This document shows, piece by piece, positions 22,132-33,560 of a stretch of DNA of 64,000 nt. The stretch is taken from assembly GCF_012489685.1 (NCBI RefSeq), contig NC_080042.1:59997069-60061068 (forward strand). Reading direction: 5' to 3'. The translations under genes were made by a program, and so were the position numbers. The notes under the pieces were generated by a model, which saw only the letters and a program-made list of their open reading frames with translations, ran no database searches and was not told the DNA's origin. Numbering within the stretch: the stretch's first letter is position 1; every line of letters starts with the position of its first letter. Origin of the DNA: Lotus japonicus. Taxonomy: Eukaryota; Streptophyta; Magnoliopsida; Fabales; Fabaceae.

Positions 22132-22878
22132 ATACAAATCATTCCGACCAAGTTGAGTTCAATGATTTACACGTGCGCCATTAAATATAATATCAAGGCC
22201 AACTAGTGCAAGCAACAAATTAAAGTGGCTCCTTAGGTAACCAGTATCAAATTTCCCCACATATGGACATGTGGCATGAATTTTTATATATAAGACACAA
22301 AACAAAACATTCTCACATGTGTAAAGTATTTGAAAAATAATACCTTCATATTTCAATTCCATCATAAACTGACATACTTTGAGAAAAATAAGAATAAAAT
22401 TAGCGAAAGAAATCAGAATATGCTAAGTGATACTATAATAGAAAAATATGAGACAAACAGGAAGAAATATTTGATAAAATTGAGATGAAAAAGTAAGTGT
22501 GTTTGAATTTCAATTCACCCATGTTACAAAACAGTTTCAACTGACAACCACAAACTCCAAGAGAGAAAACCCGATCTATTGTGATTAGAGATGAATCCGA
22601 AAATTTGATAGTGTGCGGAAAAAATATATATATATAAAATTAAATCGTAATAAAAAAATTAACGTATACTATTAGAAGTCAGAGATTTTTATTCACCAAA
22701 TGGGACACAAGTAAGATCACTTTTTACCAAAGAAACCATCATAAACCACATACTTTTATTTCTCAAGTGAGGACATTTAGGAATGTGGAACACAAGTGGA
22801 GACATTTAAAAATGTGAAACACAAGTGAGGACATTTTTTATTAAAGGGACCGTAAAAAACCACATAGTTTTACTACTA
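22132..22878. other. AT-rich intergenic DNA
   Basis: No gene or complete repeat is recognised. GTGAGGACATTT-like phrases recur loosely between 22765 and 22845. Confidence 0.4.
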
Positions 22879-22887
22879 AATTTTTTT

Positions 22888-23141
22888 GGCTAAAAAGCAC
22901 TTTTGGCCCCTGATGTTTCAACTTTGTGCAAATTCTGCCCCTTCTCTATTTTTGTCGATGTTTCTACCCCTCATGTTTTCAAACAGTGCATTGTCTACCC
23001 CTCATGTTTTCAAACAGTGCACCGTCTAGGGGTAGACGGTGCACTGTTTGAAAACATGAGGGGTAGAAACATCAACAAAAATAGATAGGGGCAGAACTTG
23101 CACAAACTTGAAACATCAGGGGCCAAAAATGCTTTTTAGCC
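22888..23141. mobile_element. Mutator-type MITE, 254 bp
   Basis: The left end GGCTAAAAAGCACTTTTGGC is mirrored by GCCAAAAATGCTTTTTAGCC at the right. The inverted arms run almost to the centre, so the element would fold into one hairpin. The 9-bp duplication AATTTTTTT flanks it (22879-22887 and 23142-23150), though that sequence is low in complexity. The left arm has an extra tandem copy of a 25-bp unit (CTACCCCTCATGTTTTCAAA onward). Confidence 0.8.
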
Positions 23142-23674
23142 AATTTTTTTTTAATAATTTTTTTTTTAAAATCAAGTAAGGATACTTGCCTTCATAGTGT
23201 TATACTTACACCCCTCACTTGTGGATTACTAACACAGCGTTCACTTAGGTGCAAATCCTCTGAACCGATCAGGAAAATTTTAGATCAATATTGAGTCTTG
23301 TACCTATTTGAACCAACAAGAACAACTTTAATTTGTAATTTCTACAATACGTAAGAATTTGATTAGCACTCTTACAGTTGGCATTATTTGAAAATGTCTA
23401 GAACACCTATTCTTTCATAATGTGTTTAAATTGCTAAGGGATAAGATTGTCCTGTCGGTGGGAAAAGAAAAGATATACATGTGCGCCTTGATATCTTCCT
23501 TGAACCTTTTCTGTCTACAATCATATAAAGAAGGATTTTAGTAATATACTTATTTGTAAGTATGACCTACAATCCACTAACCAAAGTCAATGCTTTCTCC
23601 CAATCCTATATGAAAATATCATCCTTGTCCAAATTGATCTTGGACACACATAACTGATGTTCCCTGTTAAGCCC

Positions 23675-23683
23675 TATAAATAG
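23675..23683 (+). promoter_or_regulatory. TATA box of the Kunitz inhibitor gene
   Basis: TATAAATAG lies 69 bases before the ATG at 23752, putting a likely transcription start near 23705-23710. Confidence 0.7.
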
Positions 23684-23751
23684 ATGCTCCTCTTTCCTCA
23701 TCTATATACAGAAACAGTCACATCTATTCTTACAACCCGGCCAAGAGAAAA

Positions 23752-24378
23752 ATGAAGACCTCACAGTTAGCATTTTCCATAATTTGTTTTGCCTTCACTA
23801 CAGAATTCTTGATTGGCATAGCTTCTGCAGCAGCACCTGAACCAGTGCTTGACATCTCAGGCCAGAAACTGAGAACAGGTGTCAAGTACTACATCTTACC
23901 TGTCTTAAGAGGCAAAGGGGGAGGGTTAACACTTACAAGCAGTGGTAACATCAACAACAACACATGCCCCCTTCATGTGGTACAAGAGAAGCTTGAAGTC
24001 TTGAAAGGCCAATCAGTTACCTTCACACCCTACAATGCTAAAGGTGGTGTCATCCTCACCTCAACTGATCTCAACATCAAGTCCTCTCTGACAAATACCA
24101 CCTGTGCCAAAGCCCCAGTGTGGAAGCTTCTCAAAGAGTTAAGTGGGGTGTGGTTTTTAGCTACTGGTGGTGTTGAAGGCAATCCAGGTATGGCCACCAT
24201 TTCCAATTGGTTCAAGATTGAGAAAGCTGACAAGGACTATGTGTTTTCTTTCTGTCCCTCAGTATGCAAATGCCAAACACTGTGCAGGGAACTTGGGATA
24301 TATGACTATGGTGGGGACAAGCATTTGTCTCTTAGTGATCAAGTTCCTCCCTTCAGAATTATGTTCAAACAAGCATAA
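23752..24378 (+). CDS. Kunitz-type protease inhibitor / miraculin-like protein
   Basis: This is a secreted beta-trefoil protein of the soybean Kunitz (STI) family, 208 aa and without introns, as usual for the family. Residues 1-26 form a hydrophobic signal peptide. The mature part opens with the family signature PVLDISGQKLRTGVKYYILP (31-50). Cys72 and Cys118 fit the first conserved disulfide; Cys168, Cys172, Cys174 and Cys178 include the second pair plus two extra cysteines. The loop that in trypsin inhibitors bears an Arg or Lys at the reactive bond reads FTPYNAKGGVI here, so trypsin inhibition is not assured. The segment ILTSTDLNIK resembles miraculin and tumour-related members. The start is supported by the TATA box and signal peptide, and an AATAAAA poly(A) signal lies at 24411. 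Confidence 0.93.
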   Translation: MKTSQLAFSIICFAFTTEFLIGIASAAAPEPVLDISGQKLRTGVKYYILPVLRGKGGGLTLTSSGNINNNTCPLHVVQEKLEVLKGQSVTFTPYNAKGGVILTSTDLNIKSSLTNTTCAKAPVWKLLKELSGVWFLATGGVEGNPGMATISNWFKIEKADKDYVFSFCPSVCKCQTLCRELGIYDYGGDKHLSLSDQVPPFRIMFKQA

Positions 24379-24609
24379 GTTCTCACCAATCCTAAGCTAA
24401 GAAAAATTTGAATAAAATTAGTCAAATGATACTAGGCTTTTCTATTGGTAATGAGAATGACATGAATTTCAATATTCATGTTATGCAAAATAAATGCCTT
24501 TGTAAGATTTTGTGCACATTTTGTGATGAAATTAACTAATTGATCAATGATCAGTGATCAAACCCATTTGATCATCTTTTTTGTTTCTTTTATTTAATTT
24601 CCTAATCAT

Positions 24610-24790
24610 GAGGGCGAGCTTCGGTGCAATGGTATGGTTGCTATCATGTGACTTTGCAGTCACAGGTTCGAGCCATGGAATCGGCCTCTTGCAAAAATGC
24701 AAGGTAAGACTGCCTACGCTAGATCTCCGAAGTGGGCAGCTCTTCATAAATCTCGCACATAATTGAGGTTTATAGAGCCCAATGTGCTCT
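24610..24790 (+). mobile_element. Au-type SINE
   Basis: The body begins GAGGGCGAGCTTCGGTGCAA (A box) and has CAGGTTCGAGCC as B box, then GCCTCTTGCAAAAATGCAAGGTAAG. These match the plant Au SINE layout from memory. The target duplication TTTAATTTCCTAATCAT (24593-24609) and TTTAATTTCCTATTCAT (24791-24807) differs at one base. It lies about 230 bases downstream of the Kunitz gene stop. Confidence 0.85.
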
Positions 24791-24969
24791 TTTAATTTCC
24801 TATTCATATATTAACTTAAGACACATATATTATCACCAACTAATAAGGGATAAAGCAAGAACTTAAGATGCTTAATATCCCATTCAAACTTGCAAAAAAA
24901 TTACTAAAACCAAGCTACTATATGTATATCTCAAGCATCCAGAGACTTAACTACAATGTTCAATTTCCC

Positions 24970-25986
24970 CTATTTACAACTATTTCCCATTGAAACAGCT
25001 TTCTTGAGATTCCTGAGAGCCTTCTCATACCGTAAAAACCCCATAAACCAAAACTCAGAGCCATCCTTAGTCACTACCTCTATGTATTTCTGTTCTAACT
25101 TGTTCACATTCATGCTTTCATTCACCTCTTTTACCTTCTCAATTGGTATCAAAACCTGCATACATAACAGCAACCTTGCTATCAGAAAAATAGCAATTAT
25201 ATGAACTGATTCGTTTAAGCTTAAAGTTAATTTGGTTCAAGATTTACCTTGTAAGGTGCTTTAACTATCTCTCCAGCTTCAGAACAGAACGATGTGGGGC
25301 TTTCACTGCAAAATGCAACTTTTTTTGTGGAGATAAAGAGAATTCCAGCAATAGGACCAGCTGTCGTGTACAAATAGCATTGAGAAGCCTTCAAGAATTG
25401 CTCTTCTTCTTGCATCCCAAAAACATGCTTGAAAATGTTCTCTCTCCCTCCTTCTTGTATAATCCTAGCACCCAAACTCAACTTACCTTTCAGAGTCTCA
25501 GACAGTTTAGGACCCAATTTTACTGCAAACACACGGTGTACATTAATCAAAAGGATTCACTTTTCTTAGTGTGATCTCTAAACTTTGAGTACTTACCATG
25601 TTCATGAATCCTATACGCAAGACTACTGTTTTCCTTTCTTGTGCCCTTCTTGGAATTTTCTTTGTCTGCAGTGAATAAGAGATTAAAAGAATACCTTACA
25701 TATTTTGTTATTGGTAGAGTATATATTGATGTGATGAGAGAAACCAAATGAAGAAAAGCTGCATCTATGGCATATTTGGATCAGCTTCTATTTCCTCATA
25801 ATCAATTCTGGAACACAGAAGCTAGTTAAAAAAGCTTCTTCCGAGAATTGATTTTGCATTTAGAATCAATTATAGACGGATGCACTTACTTGATTTGGTG
25901 GAGGTTGAAGTAGAGGTACCAGAATTGTCATCAGGCTGATGAAAAGTAAAACATCTCCCAGGAGAGGTACCGAAAGACTTCATCAT
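24970..25986 (-). CDS. GEM-like protein with GRAM domain, four exons
   Basis: The family (GL2-EXPRESSION MODULATOR-like, also called ABA-responsive GRAM proteins) binds membranes or lipids through the GRAM domain and is linked to abscisic acid and developmental responses. Exons on the minus strand are 25986-25890, 25665-25597, 25522-25248 and 25155-24970, all with GT/AG borders and matching phases; they give 208 aa. The N-terminal third is Ser/Thr- and Lys-rich. The GRAM region covers about 80-185, including FKHVFGMQEEEQFLKASQCY, YTTAGPIAGILFISTKKVAF and IPIEKVKEVNES. The C terminus has EFWFMGFLRYEKAL, also typical. The first of two adjacent ATG codons is used. The gene converges on the Kunitz gene and SINE. 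Confidence 0.92.
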
Positions 25987-26359
25987 TGAGTGAAATTTCA
26001 GAAATCTGCTATGCAAATTGGAGTTCTTGAAAATATACTGGGATTATATTTGCAATTCTTGTAATAGCTGGCCGAGGAAAGCTTTGTGGAAATGGATGAA
26101 AACCTTGCGTATAAAATTCTAAAGTCTTATTTATAACTATAGAAACACATTCAAAATTCTTTAATATTTCGTTACACGCCATAATAACTAGGCCTGAGAA
26201 TTTAATAATTATGATACTACAGTTAGCAATTAGCATGCTTCTAGTAACTAATTAAGGCAAATCATTCTCTTAATGCCTATACCATTCTGCATTGTTTCTG
26301 AGTCTGGAAAATCACAGGGTTGAAATATTTGAAATGTAAGCCGAATAAGGCGAGTAGAA

Positions 26360-26462
26360 AGTCAACTTTTTCCTAGTTAAAAAGAAGGTTGCAAAATTTT
26401 TGGTGTTGACTTTGATAAATCAATTCAATAGTTGGTTGACCTAAGCATGGCTATCCTTGACT
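26360..26462. promoter_or_regulatory. W-box cluster upstream of the GEM-like gene
   Basis: Four TTGAC cores followed by C or T lie within 103 bases: AGTCAAC (complement) at 26360-26366, TTGACT at 26406-26411, TTGACC at 26436-26441 and TTGACT at 26457-26462. They are 375-475 bases upstream of the GEM-like ATG. TTGAC(C/T) is the WRKY-factor site, so stress or ABA control is plausible but inferred. Confidence 0.45.
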
Positions 26463-27330
26463 CTTGTAAAATGAACAGTTCTTCAATGCATTGAATGTCT
26501 AGAAGGTAAGAATGTTCAAATTCTTATCATACTAATTTCCTTTAAACAAATCAGTACGAATGTATATTTTATAAGCAAATTATGAAAGATTCAAATTTTA
26601 ATATCTTATGTCTACCATCTCATTTGTTAGAGAATATTGGAGAATTTGGGGTATAAGAAGAACGAAATCTCTACCAAATTAAAAAATATATATTCTAAGG
26701 AGAATATTGAAGAATATGGTATAACTAAAACTAAATCTTTATGACACTCAAATTAGGGAAATATATCTTAGGTATTAAGGAGACTATGCAATTAGGGATA
26801 TATTAATAAAATCAACATCAATAAAAGAAGAAAATTAGATGTTCAAACCAACATGAGACAAGAACTTATCTAAGCAATGAGCCACATAGTTGAAACACAA
26901 GTTCTATGTCGCAACCGCTACAAAAAATGGTTGCATGTTCTTCTCAATAAATATCTTTTCTGAGGTTTGCCTGACTCTCATCCTTACGAGATCTAACTTG
27001 CTTACCACTAGACCCAACAAGGTTAACATGATTTATTTGTCAAAAATATTATTTTGAACTTTTTCAAAGAATACTAAAATATCTTTGAACATTTTAAAAA
27101 ATATTATCATTAATTTAATTAAAACATTTTATTTTACGTTTCAAAAAAAATAATAACATATTTTAATAAAATACAGAGGAAAGATGTTTAGATTTTATAA
27201 AAAGAAAAAGAAACCCTCTTTTGTCCAATATTTGTTTTTGGTATTTGAAAACTAATCAAATTGTGAATTTGGCCTGGGCCAATAGATCAATTTGAAGCCC
27301 AATTGTTGACTATAAAACGTAAAACCTCTT
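26463..27330. other. Intergenic region between the GEM-like and RPB12 genes
   Basis: The sequence is AT-rich and no gene is seen. The last 100 bases or so, before 27419, are the presumed RPB12 promoter and leader. GGCCTGGGCCAATAG at 27271-27285 contains GGGCC, part of the GGCCCA-type elements common in plant housekeeping promoters. Confidence 0.4.
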
Positions 27331-27418
27331 GACTTTACGCCATTCTCTCATCGCGGTGGTGCAGCTCTACAACCTCCAAGTCTCGAACCTTCTTCCGTCG
27401 CCGTTCGCCGTAACCGCC

Positions 27419-29722
27419 ATGGACCCTCAACCGGAGCCAGTTAGCTACATCTGCGGAGGTTCGTTGTTCTCTGCTCTCATCATCTCTCTCTTCTCTTTTT
27501 TCTCTCCCATGAAAAACAAAGCGTTCTCTCTCTGAGTTGATTAGGGTTTGTTGAATTTGATTTTTGATGTGTGTTTCTGCAGATTGTGGAATGGAGAATA
27601 CGCTGAAGCCTGGTGATGTTATACAGTGCCGTGAGTGCGGTTACCGTATCCTTTACAAGAAGCGCACTCGTCGCAGTAAGTTTCACTTTGCTATTGAATT
27701 TTCTGTGTTTTATAGTTATGTTGAGAGCATCACTGTATTAAGAATGTGCTGTTGTTTAGTAATTTGTTAGTGGTTGGTAGAATTGTTGAGTTTATAAAGT
27801 GAAACCTTTTTTAGCAATTTGGTTAACAAATAGTGTAAATTAAAAGTGAAGCCTCTGGTTTTGTTCTAGTTGCTAGTTTAAGTGTAATTTGTAGGACTGA
27901 GAAAGGAAAATTGTTTATGTGGTTGGGTATGGCATGGTTAATGGATTACTTGTAATTTGTAAAAGGCCCAGATAGAGAATTGATTTTTTGTAAGAATGTA
28001 AAGGAGGACTTTTGTCTGAATTTTAGATTCAGAGTTCAAAAAATTAGGATAAGTGCTAAGGCATGAGCATGTGGAGAAACAAATGGGCAGGGGTACCGTG
28101 TTCGTGCTCTGTTATGTAGCCAGAAGTACAGTTACAGAACTGAACTCTAACATAGCACTTAGGAATTGGGATTCATAAGCAAGATAGGACTTTTGTCGCT
28201 TTTTTGAAATAATTTTTTGTTGTGTGGGTGACATTAAGGCTTCGTTTGGTAGAGTAGAGAGAGATAAAGAAGAGAGAGTAGAGAAGAGAGAAGTTGAGTA
28301 GAGAGAAATATGTGAGAAATAGAGTACATTTTAGAGGTTGTTTGGTGTGATAGAAAGAGAAAAGAGATAGAAGAGAAAGAATGATGTGGATTATAGAAAA
28401 AGAGAAAAGATAAAATTTTTTTTTATAAAATAACATTTTTGCCCATGGATGAAACCGTAGTTAGTGGCTGTTTATGAATCATAGAATAAGGACATAAATG
28501 ATATTAAACAATGAATGCATGTCATCTTGCCACTTTCTCTTCAATTTGAAGAGACTTGAAAAAGCAAGCTGGGCCCACATTTCAAAACTCTCTCTTCGCT
28601 AGAGTGAGCAAACCAAACACGGGTAGGTGACCTCTCTCTCTTCAAACTCTCTCTTGGCACACTCTCTCTACCCAAAGCATCTCCCACCAAACAGAGTGTA
28701 AGATTCAAGAGCTTTACAATATACTCTTAATATGTGCATAGTTTCTATATATGTAATCCAGAGGTGAACTCCTCATCTTTGTCATCAACGCGATATACTC
28801 TTGCATTACCCAGTTAGCTCTGATTCCTTGAGGAGCTCTGCCTTTGTAGTACACCTATGTCTTCTTCATACCAATTGGTCTGCTTTGGCATGAAATTTTT
28901 CTGTCTATCCTAGTAGACTTCGGGTATCCAACTCTTGTTGCTCTATTTGTTCTTAACCCATTGCGCTATTGCCTATCCAGGGGTCCAAAGAAGTAGCACT
29001 CCAGGTCTCTACTTGGCAAAAATGATTTTTCTAAGCAAATTAAAAAAGAAAATGTTCCTCCAAAATGAGCCAATTAGAGAACTTTGCCTAATTGAAAGTT
29101 GTAAATTGTATACATAGAAGATATCAAACACTCGGTTGTCACAGTAGTCACAGTTCAAATTATGTAAAGAAGTTTTCTAAAGTTCATGCATGATCCCTAC
29201 TTTGGAGAGGGTTTTCTCATAATGATTATCTATCCTACTGTGAATCTTATTTCTTAATTCATCACTAGAATAATGGCATACCCGACTTCTTGCATGCTAT
29301 TAAAAAATGAATACTGTTTTGCTTGAATGTGTTTCTGTTAGAGGAAAAATATATAAATTGTTGGGTGTTGCTTGGCTAATTGTAGGCCATATTCATACAC
29401 TACCAGGAGAAAGAAATACCATATACTTCATGAAGAAGTCTTCTACAAGATCTTGACCTTCATTCTTATTTGTGCATCAATTGTACAAAAAATTAGCCAA
29501 AGAAACATTAAATTTCATGAATGACTGACTAGCTCAGATGATATGTGGATAATTTGGCTTCTCTTTGTTATGCCTGGATGAGGATCACAGAAAATTAATT
29601 ACTAGATTCTTTAGATGGCTTCCTGCTGTGCAATGATTTTCAATAATTTCTTAAAGCGTTGTACGTAGTGCTAAATAATAAATTCTGGTTTTTATGCAGT
29701 TGTCCAGTACGAAGCTCGCTGA
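27419..29722 (+). CDS. RPB12: RNA polymerases I, II and III subunit RPABC4 (RPB12)
   Basis: This is a small zinc-binding subunit shared by the three nuclear RNA polymerases, needed for enzyme assembly and open-complex formation. Exons 27419-27458, 27583-27675 and 29700-29722 join in phase, giving 51 aa: [13 protein letters not shown], then [20 protein letters not shown], then [11 protein letters not shown] and finally IVQYEAR. The two zinc-ligand pairs are Cys12/Cys15 and the CxxC of CRECG. The length matches plant RPB12. Exon 3 encodes only the last seven residues and lies 2.0 kb away; the intron between them holds a possible MITE at about 28233-28700. No other gene is seen in the intron. 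Confidence 0.95.
28233..28700. mobile_element. Possible MITE within RPB12 intron 2
   Basis: GGCTTCGTTTGGTAGAG at the left is partly mirrored by CTCCCACCAAACAGAG at the right, with purine-rich GAGAG and pyrimidine-rich CTCTC subterminal stretches. GTTTGGT-type termini are common in plant MITEs. The inverted repeats are imperfect and no target duplication was established. Confidence 0.45.
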
Positions 29723-31310
29723 AGAAAGCTGCTGCAGTTTAAGCACGTGATGTCCTGAATCATCGTAAACATGTACTGGAATTGTTGGAGCACCTTCTAC
29801 CTTGTGCTTGATTATCTGATATCTACTAAATTGAGGAACTGTGAAAAGAACTTTGAAATATGTGAATGTATTACAAATATGCAAGTTCATTAGTTTGAAA
29901 CTTTGCATTGCTTTTATGGTTAAAGAAATTATTAGGTTCAGTTATTATAAGTATTGATGCTCAAAATGGGTCAACTAATTAGGAATATAGTTTGCGCAAC
30001 CAAACCTCATTGTGGTTTCTTCCACAAATTCATACATTTGATAAAATTGTCTTGGATTGCATAACAGTGTGAACGGCGATGATATGTTATGGTGGAATAG
30101 TAGATACTTGGATGACCATTAAACCAAAACTAGACTAAGACCCACAAACTTGCGGCAGATACAATTGAGGTAATTGCATAGAAGATATTTACGGTTGTAA
30201 ATTGAATTATCTTCCAAGAGAGATCAACCCGAACAACTAAAAGCATTTTTTCAATTGTGATATTTATCAGGTAATAATGATTGCAAAAAGACGCTTAGTT
30301 TTCTCCTCAAAATGTCTACACTTTGAAGTGTCACTGTGGTATGTGCTTTACTATTCACCTCTATCCTTGTTTTGGAATGAAGGAGTTTTAGGTGTATATC
30401 CCTTTAATTCATATAAAGTAGTTGCAGAGAAGTCATTTATGGAAAAACATCAACCAAAGCTATCACAAACATGTTTTGCTTGAAGTTCCGACAAACATAA
30501 ATTAAAGAGGTGAAGATTACACCATTTTATATGCTGTTTAGCATTGTTATGATTATAAACGCTTGAGTGAAAGAGGAGGTGCGAATTAATAAACTAAAAG
30601 GTTTACATAAATATTTACTAGCCCCACTCTAAAAAGAGAAAAACAGATGATGTACCGCTGTCAACCAGTACATAGAAATTAAACTCCTAAAACAATCTAT
30701 GAGCATCCCTTCTTTACGCTTTTTTTATTGTTCTAAAATGAACCTGTAATGCCTTAGCAAATGGTATATCCTGATCATATGATGACCTCCGTCCTTGAAT
30801 TTTTTTTAAACTATCACAGTTAAAAATTAAAATTGAAAAAAGGATAAAGAACCTCAAGAATTGTGCCGTGATGAGGAAAATATTTGTATTGTATGAATGT
30901 TTATTCATAAACTAGTTTGAAAAACTTATTGAAGTAAAATGAAAACATATTATACATAAACACAAACTTTTTCTTATTGATACATTAATTTGAATAACTT
31001 ATGAAAGTAATGTCTAAACAATTTATACATAGGCCATAAACTATTTATATAAAGTTTCACAAACACTAGCATAATCGTTTATGCTATAAGATAAGCTTAA
31101 ATAGGCTCCTGCAGCTCCAAATGAGGCTAAATATATGTGTATGGTTCTAATTATGTAATAGATATGCAGCAATGTTATATCAAACTTCTTATTACTTTTT
31201 TAGAAACTACTACCTCATGTTTCTATTATGGGATTGTCTAAGATGAGTGAGTTTGGAATTTTATAAATATTTTACATTTTTTTTTTGTAAATAATCATAT
31301 TTGTTCACTA
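29723..31310. other. Intergenic DNA downstream of RPB12
   Basis: The first 200 bases or so are probably RPB12 3' UTR. The rest is AT-rich and has no recognised gene or repeat ends. Confidence 0.4.
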
Positions 31311-32160
31311 AGATGCGGTTAAAATGAAAGACCACCATCCCTCTCTCCAGCGAACACTGTGTGGTGGCTTTTAGCCTATCTCTGGTGACCACCGCCCCTG
31401 TTTCCCTTGGGCCTTTGTTCTGCTCTGAGTTTTCTTGTCTCTCAGTGTTTCACCATCGTTTTCATCGATCTGCATCATGGGTAGTGATTTGAAGCTCCAA
31501 CCTCGATTAAGCTCTTTGAGCTTGAGATTTGAAGTTCCAACATCGTTTGAAGTTTCGCTATAGATATGGAAACTGAAATCGCTTCATTTTTGGATCATGT
31601 TTCCGGATACCCTCTGCTAGGGTTCCCATTGCATCTTCTTCTTAAGCGGCAAGGACCTTCTTTCCTAGCGGTGTGATGACAACTGTCAAATAACCACTTT
31701 ATCCCAAAAGCTTAAGCTGTTGGGTAAGGATCACTTTAATGGTTTTATATTATATTCTAACACGCCCCCTCACGCAAGAGCCCTTTGGGCTTGAAGCGTG
31801 GATTACTGCACAGGCCCACCTACCATGTGCTTAATTAAATTCCACTTTTTAATTAGAAAGTGAGGGGAGCAAGGATCGAACTCTAGACCTCTCGGTCATA
31901 GAGGCTCTGATACCATGTCAAATAACCACTTTATCCCAAAAGCTTAAGCTGTTGGGTAAGGATCACTTTAATGGTTTTATATTATATTCTAACAACAACG
32001 AGCCTCTGCCATGTTCTTCTCGTCCTGCCTTTGCTCACTTTTTCGTGTGTCGTTTCCCTCTTTCGGGTTTTCATGTGATTTTTGGCCCTTTTTGTCAGGT
32101 TGCCTCATCTTCTTGTCATTTGATTGAGTTTCTCAGTATTTCCTCATAATATTTAACCAT
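31311..32160 (+). other. Gene-like sequence interrupted by the TRIM
   Basis: The flanks on both sides of the TRIM are more GC-rich than neighbouring DNA (for example 31330-31670 and 32000-32110), like exon or leader sequence. No continuous reading frame crosses the site once the TRIM is removed, and no protein family was recognised. Confidence 0.25.
31684..31994 (-). mobile_element. TRIM retrotransposon with identical LTRs
   Basis: Two 79-bp copies (31684-31762 and 31916-31994), identical by eye, start TG and end CA. The perfect 5-bp duplication ACAAC flanks the unit (31679-31683 and 31995-31999). On the minus strand the 5' LTR is followed at once by TGGTATCAGAGC (31904-31915), the initiator-Met tRNA primer binding site. 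A purine-rich GAGGGGGCGTG precedes the 3' LTR, as a polypurine tract would. The 153-bp interior is non-coding. These are the hallmarks of a terminal-repeat retrotransposon in miniature. Confidence 0.95.
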
Positions 32161-33173
32161 TTTACGTTAAAAAAATCAACTTTTTTTCCTCTAAAATAAG
32201 AAGGGGCTTAAATTAACCATGTAGGTAATTTAGACAACCCTCTTATTAGAAAAACTTTTTTTATTGGTCTTTAACAGGTGTCTCCATCTGTTCAGGAAAC
32301 TGCAACTGTCTCACCCAACAAATGATTTTTCATGTGATTGAACTTGTATTCTAACCCTTAAAAATGTCTAACTTGTTTACCACTATATTAATTTGGTATT
32401 TTATTATAGAAACTAAATTAGTAGCTCACTTCCTGAAAAGTATAGTTAATTAATTAATGTAGTTGCTAAAATTAAGTTTCTACTAACCCAACTTATATAA
32501 CTTTATGAAATTACCTTTAACCCACCTAATTAGAGAATGGAAAGGGGAGAATTAATCCAATCAATTAATTGTAGGATACCTGAATGAGGACATTTTTATC
32601 AATAATAATAACTAATGTAGTATAAAAAAGGTCAAACTATACCTCAAATTTGTCTCCTAGTAAGGACTGAAGGGTATCATTTTAATAAAAATAAATAATT
32701 TAATATTTTACAAACATAAAAATATTGACAATTTTTATTTAATATTAGGAAGGTTAGCATCAAGTGGTATTTAAATCTATTCATGAGAGCATAACTTAAT
32801 TAGAGTTTATGACTAACAAACGGGATGTTATTTTTTTACCATTGATGGTGCTCCAAAGAGTTTAAAAATAAGTTTTTTTTTTACATCGGAAAGATAAATT
32901 GCACCAACCAGGAATTCATCCCTAGACCTCCATTCTACCCAACTCATATGTCCTCCAGCCCCTACAACTTAAGCTATCCTACGAGGACTAAAAATAAGGT
33001 TTGGTGTTTCTACATACAACCATACTTTATGATTAAAATAATATTTTTTCTCTCTCTTAATCTACAATATCAATTTGAATCAAATTAAATACAAATGAAA
33101 AACATAAATATGTGGGACAATGTGGGATCCACAAAATTAAGAAATTAATAACTGTCACTTTAAGGTTATGACA
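32161..33173. other. AT-rich intergenic DNA
   Basis: No gene or delimited repeat is seen. Confidence 0.4.
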
Positions 33174-33175
33174 TA

Positions 33176-33440
33176 CTCCCTCCATTCTTATTTAACTGTC
33201 TGGGAAGAGAAGAAACACACATATTAAGGAGTGCAATTAATTTTGTTGGTTTTCATAAAAGTAGTATTAATTTTTCATTTTTACCCTTTAGATTGCATTT
33301 TATCTTTCTTCATTTATTATTCTGATAAGGGTATTAATTGTAAAAACATCATTTAATGCTCTCTTGAAATGCTAAATGGGCAGTTAAATAGGAACAAATT
33401 ATTTTTCTCAAAGTGGACAGATAAATAGGAACGGAGAGAG
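33176..33440. mobile_element. Stowaway-like MITE
   Basis: CTCCCTCCATTCTTATTT at the left is matched by AATAGGAACGGAGAGAG at the right, flanked by TA on both sides (33174-33175 and 33441-33442). CTCCCTCC termini and TA targets are typical of Stowaway (Tc1/mariner) MITEs. A right-half fragment of what looks like the same family lies at about 36665-36782. Confidence 0.75.
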
Positions 33441-33560
33441 TATGTATTAAGGAATGTCATTTAATAATTGTCACTCTAGTTTTGTTAAAATTACTATATT
33501 ACTTCATAATCTACCCCTTATCGCAGAGTTGCGCCTTCTTTTTCTGAGGATGAGGTTAGG

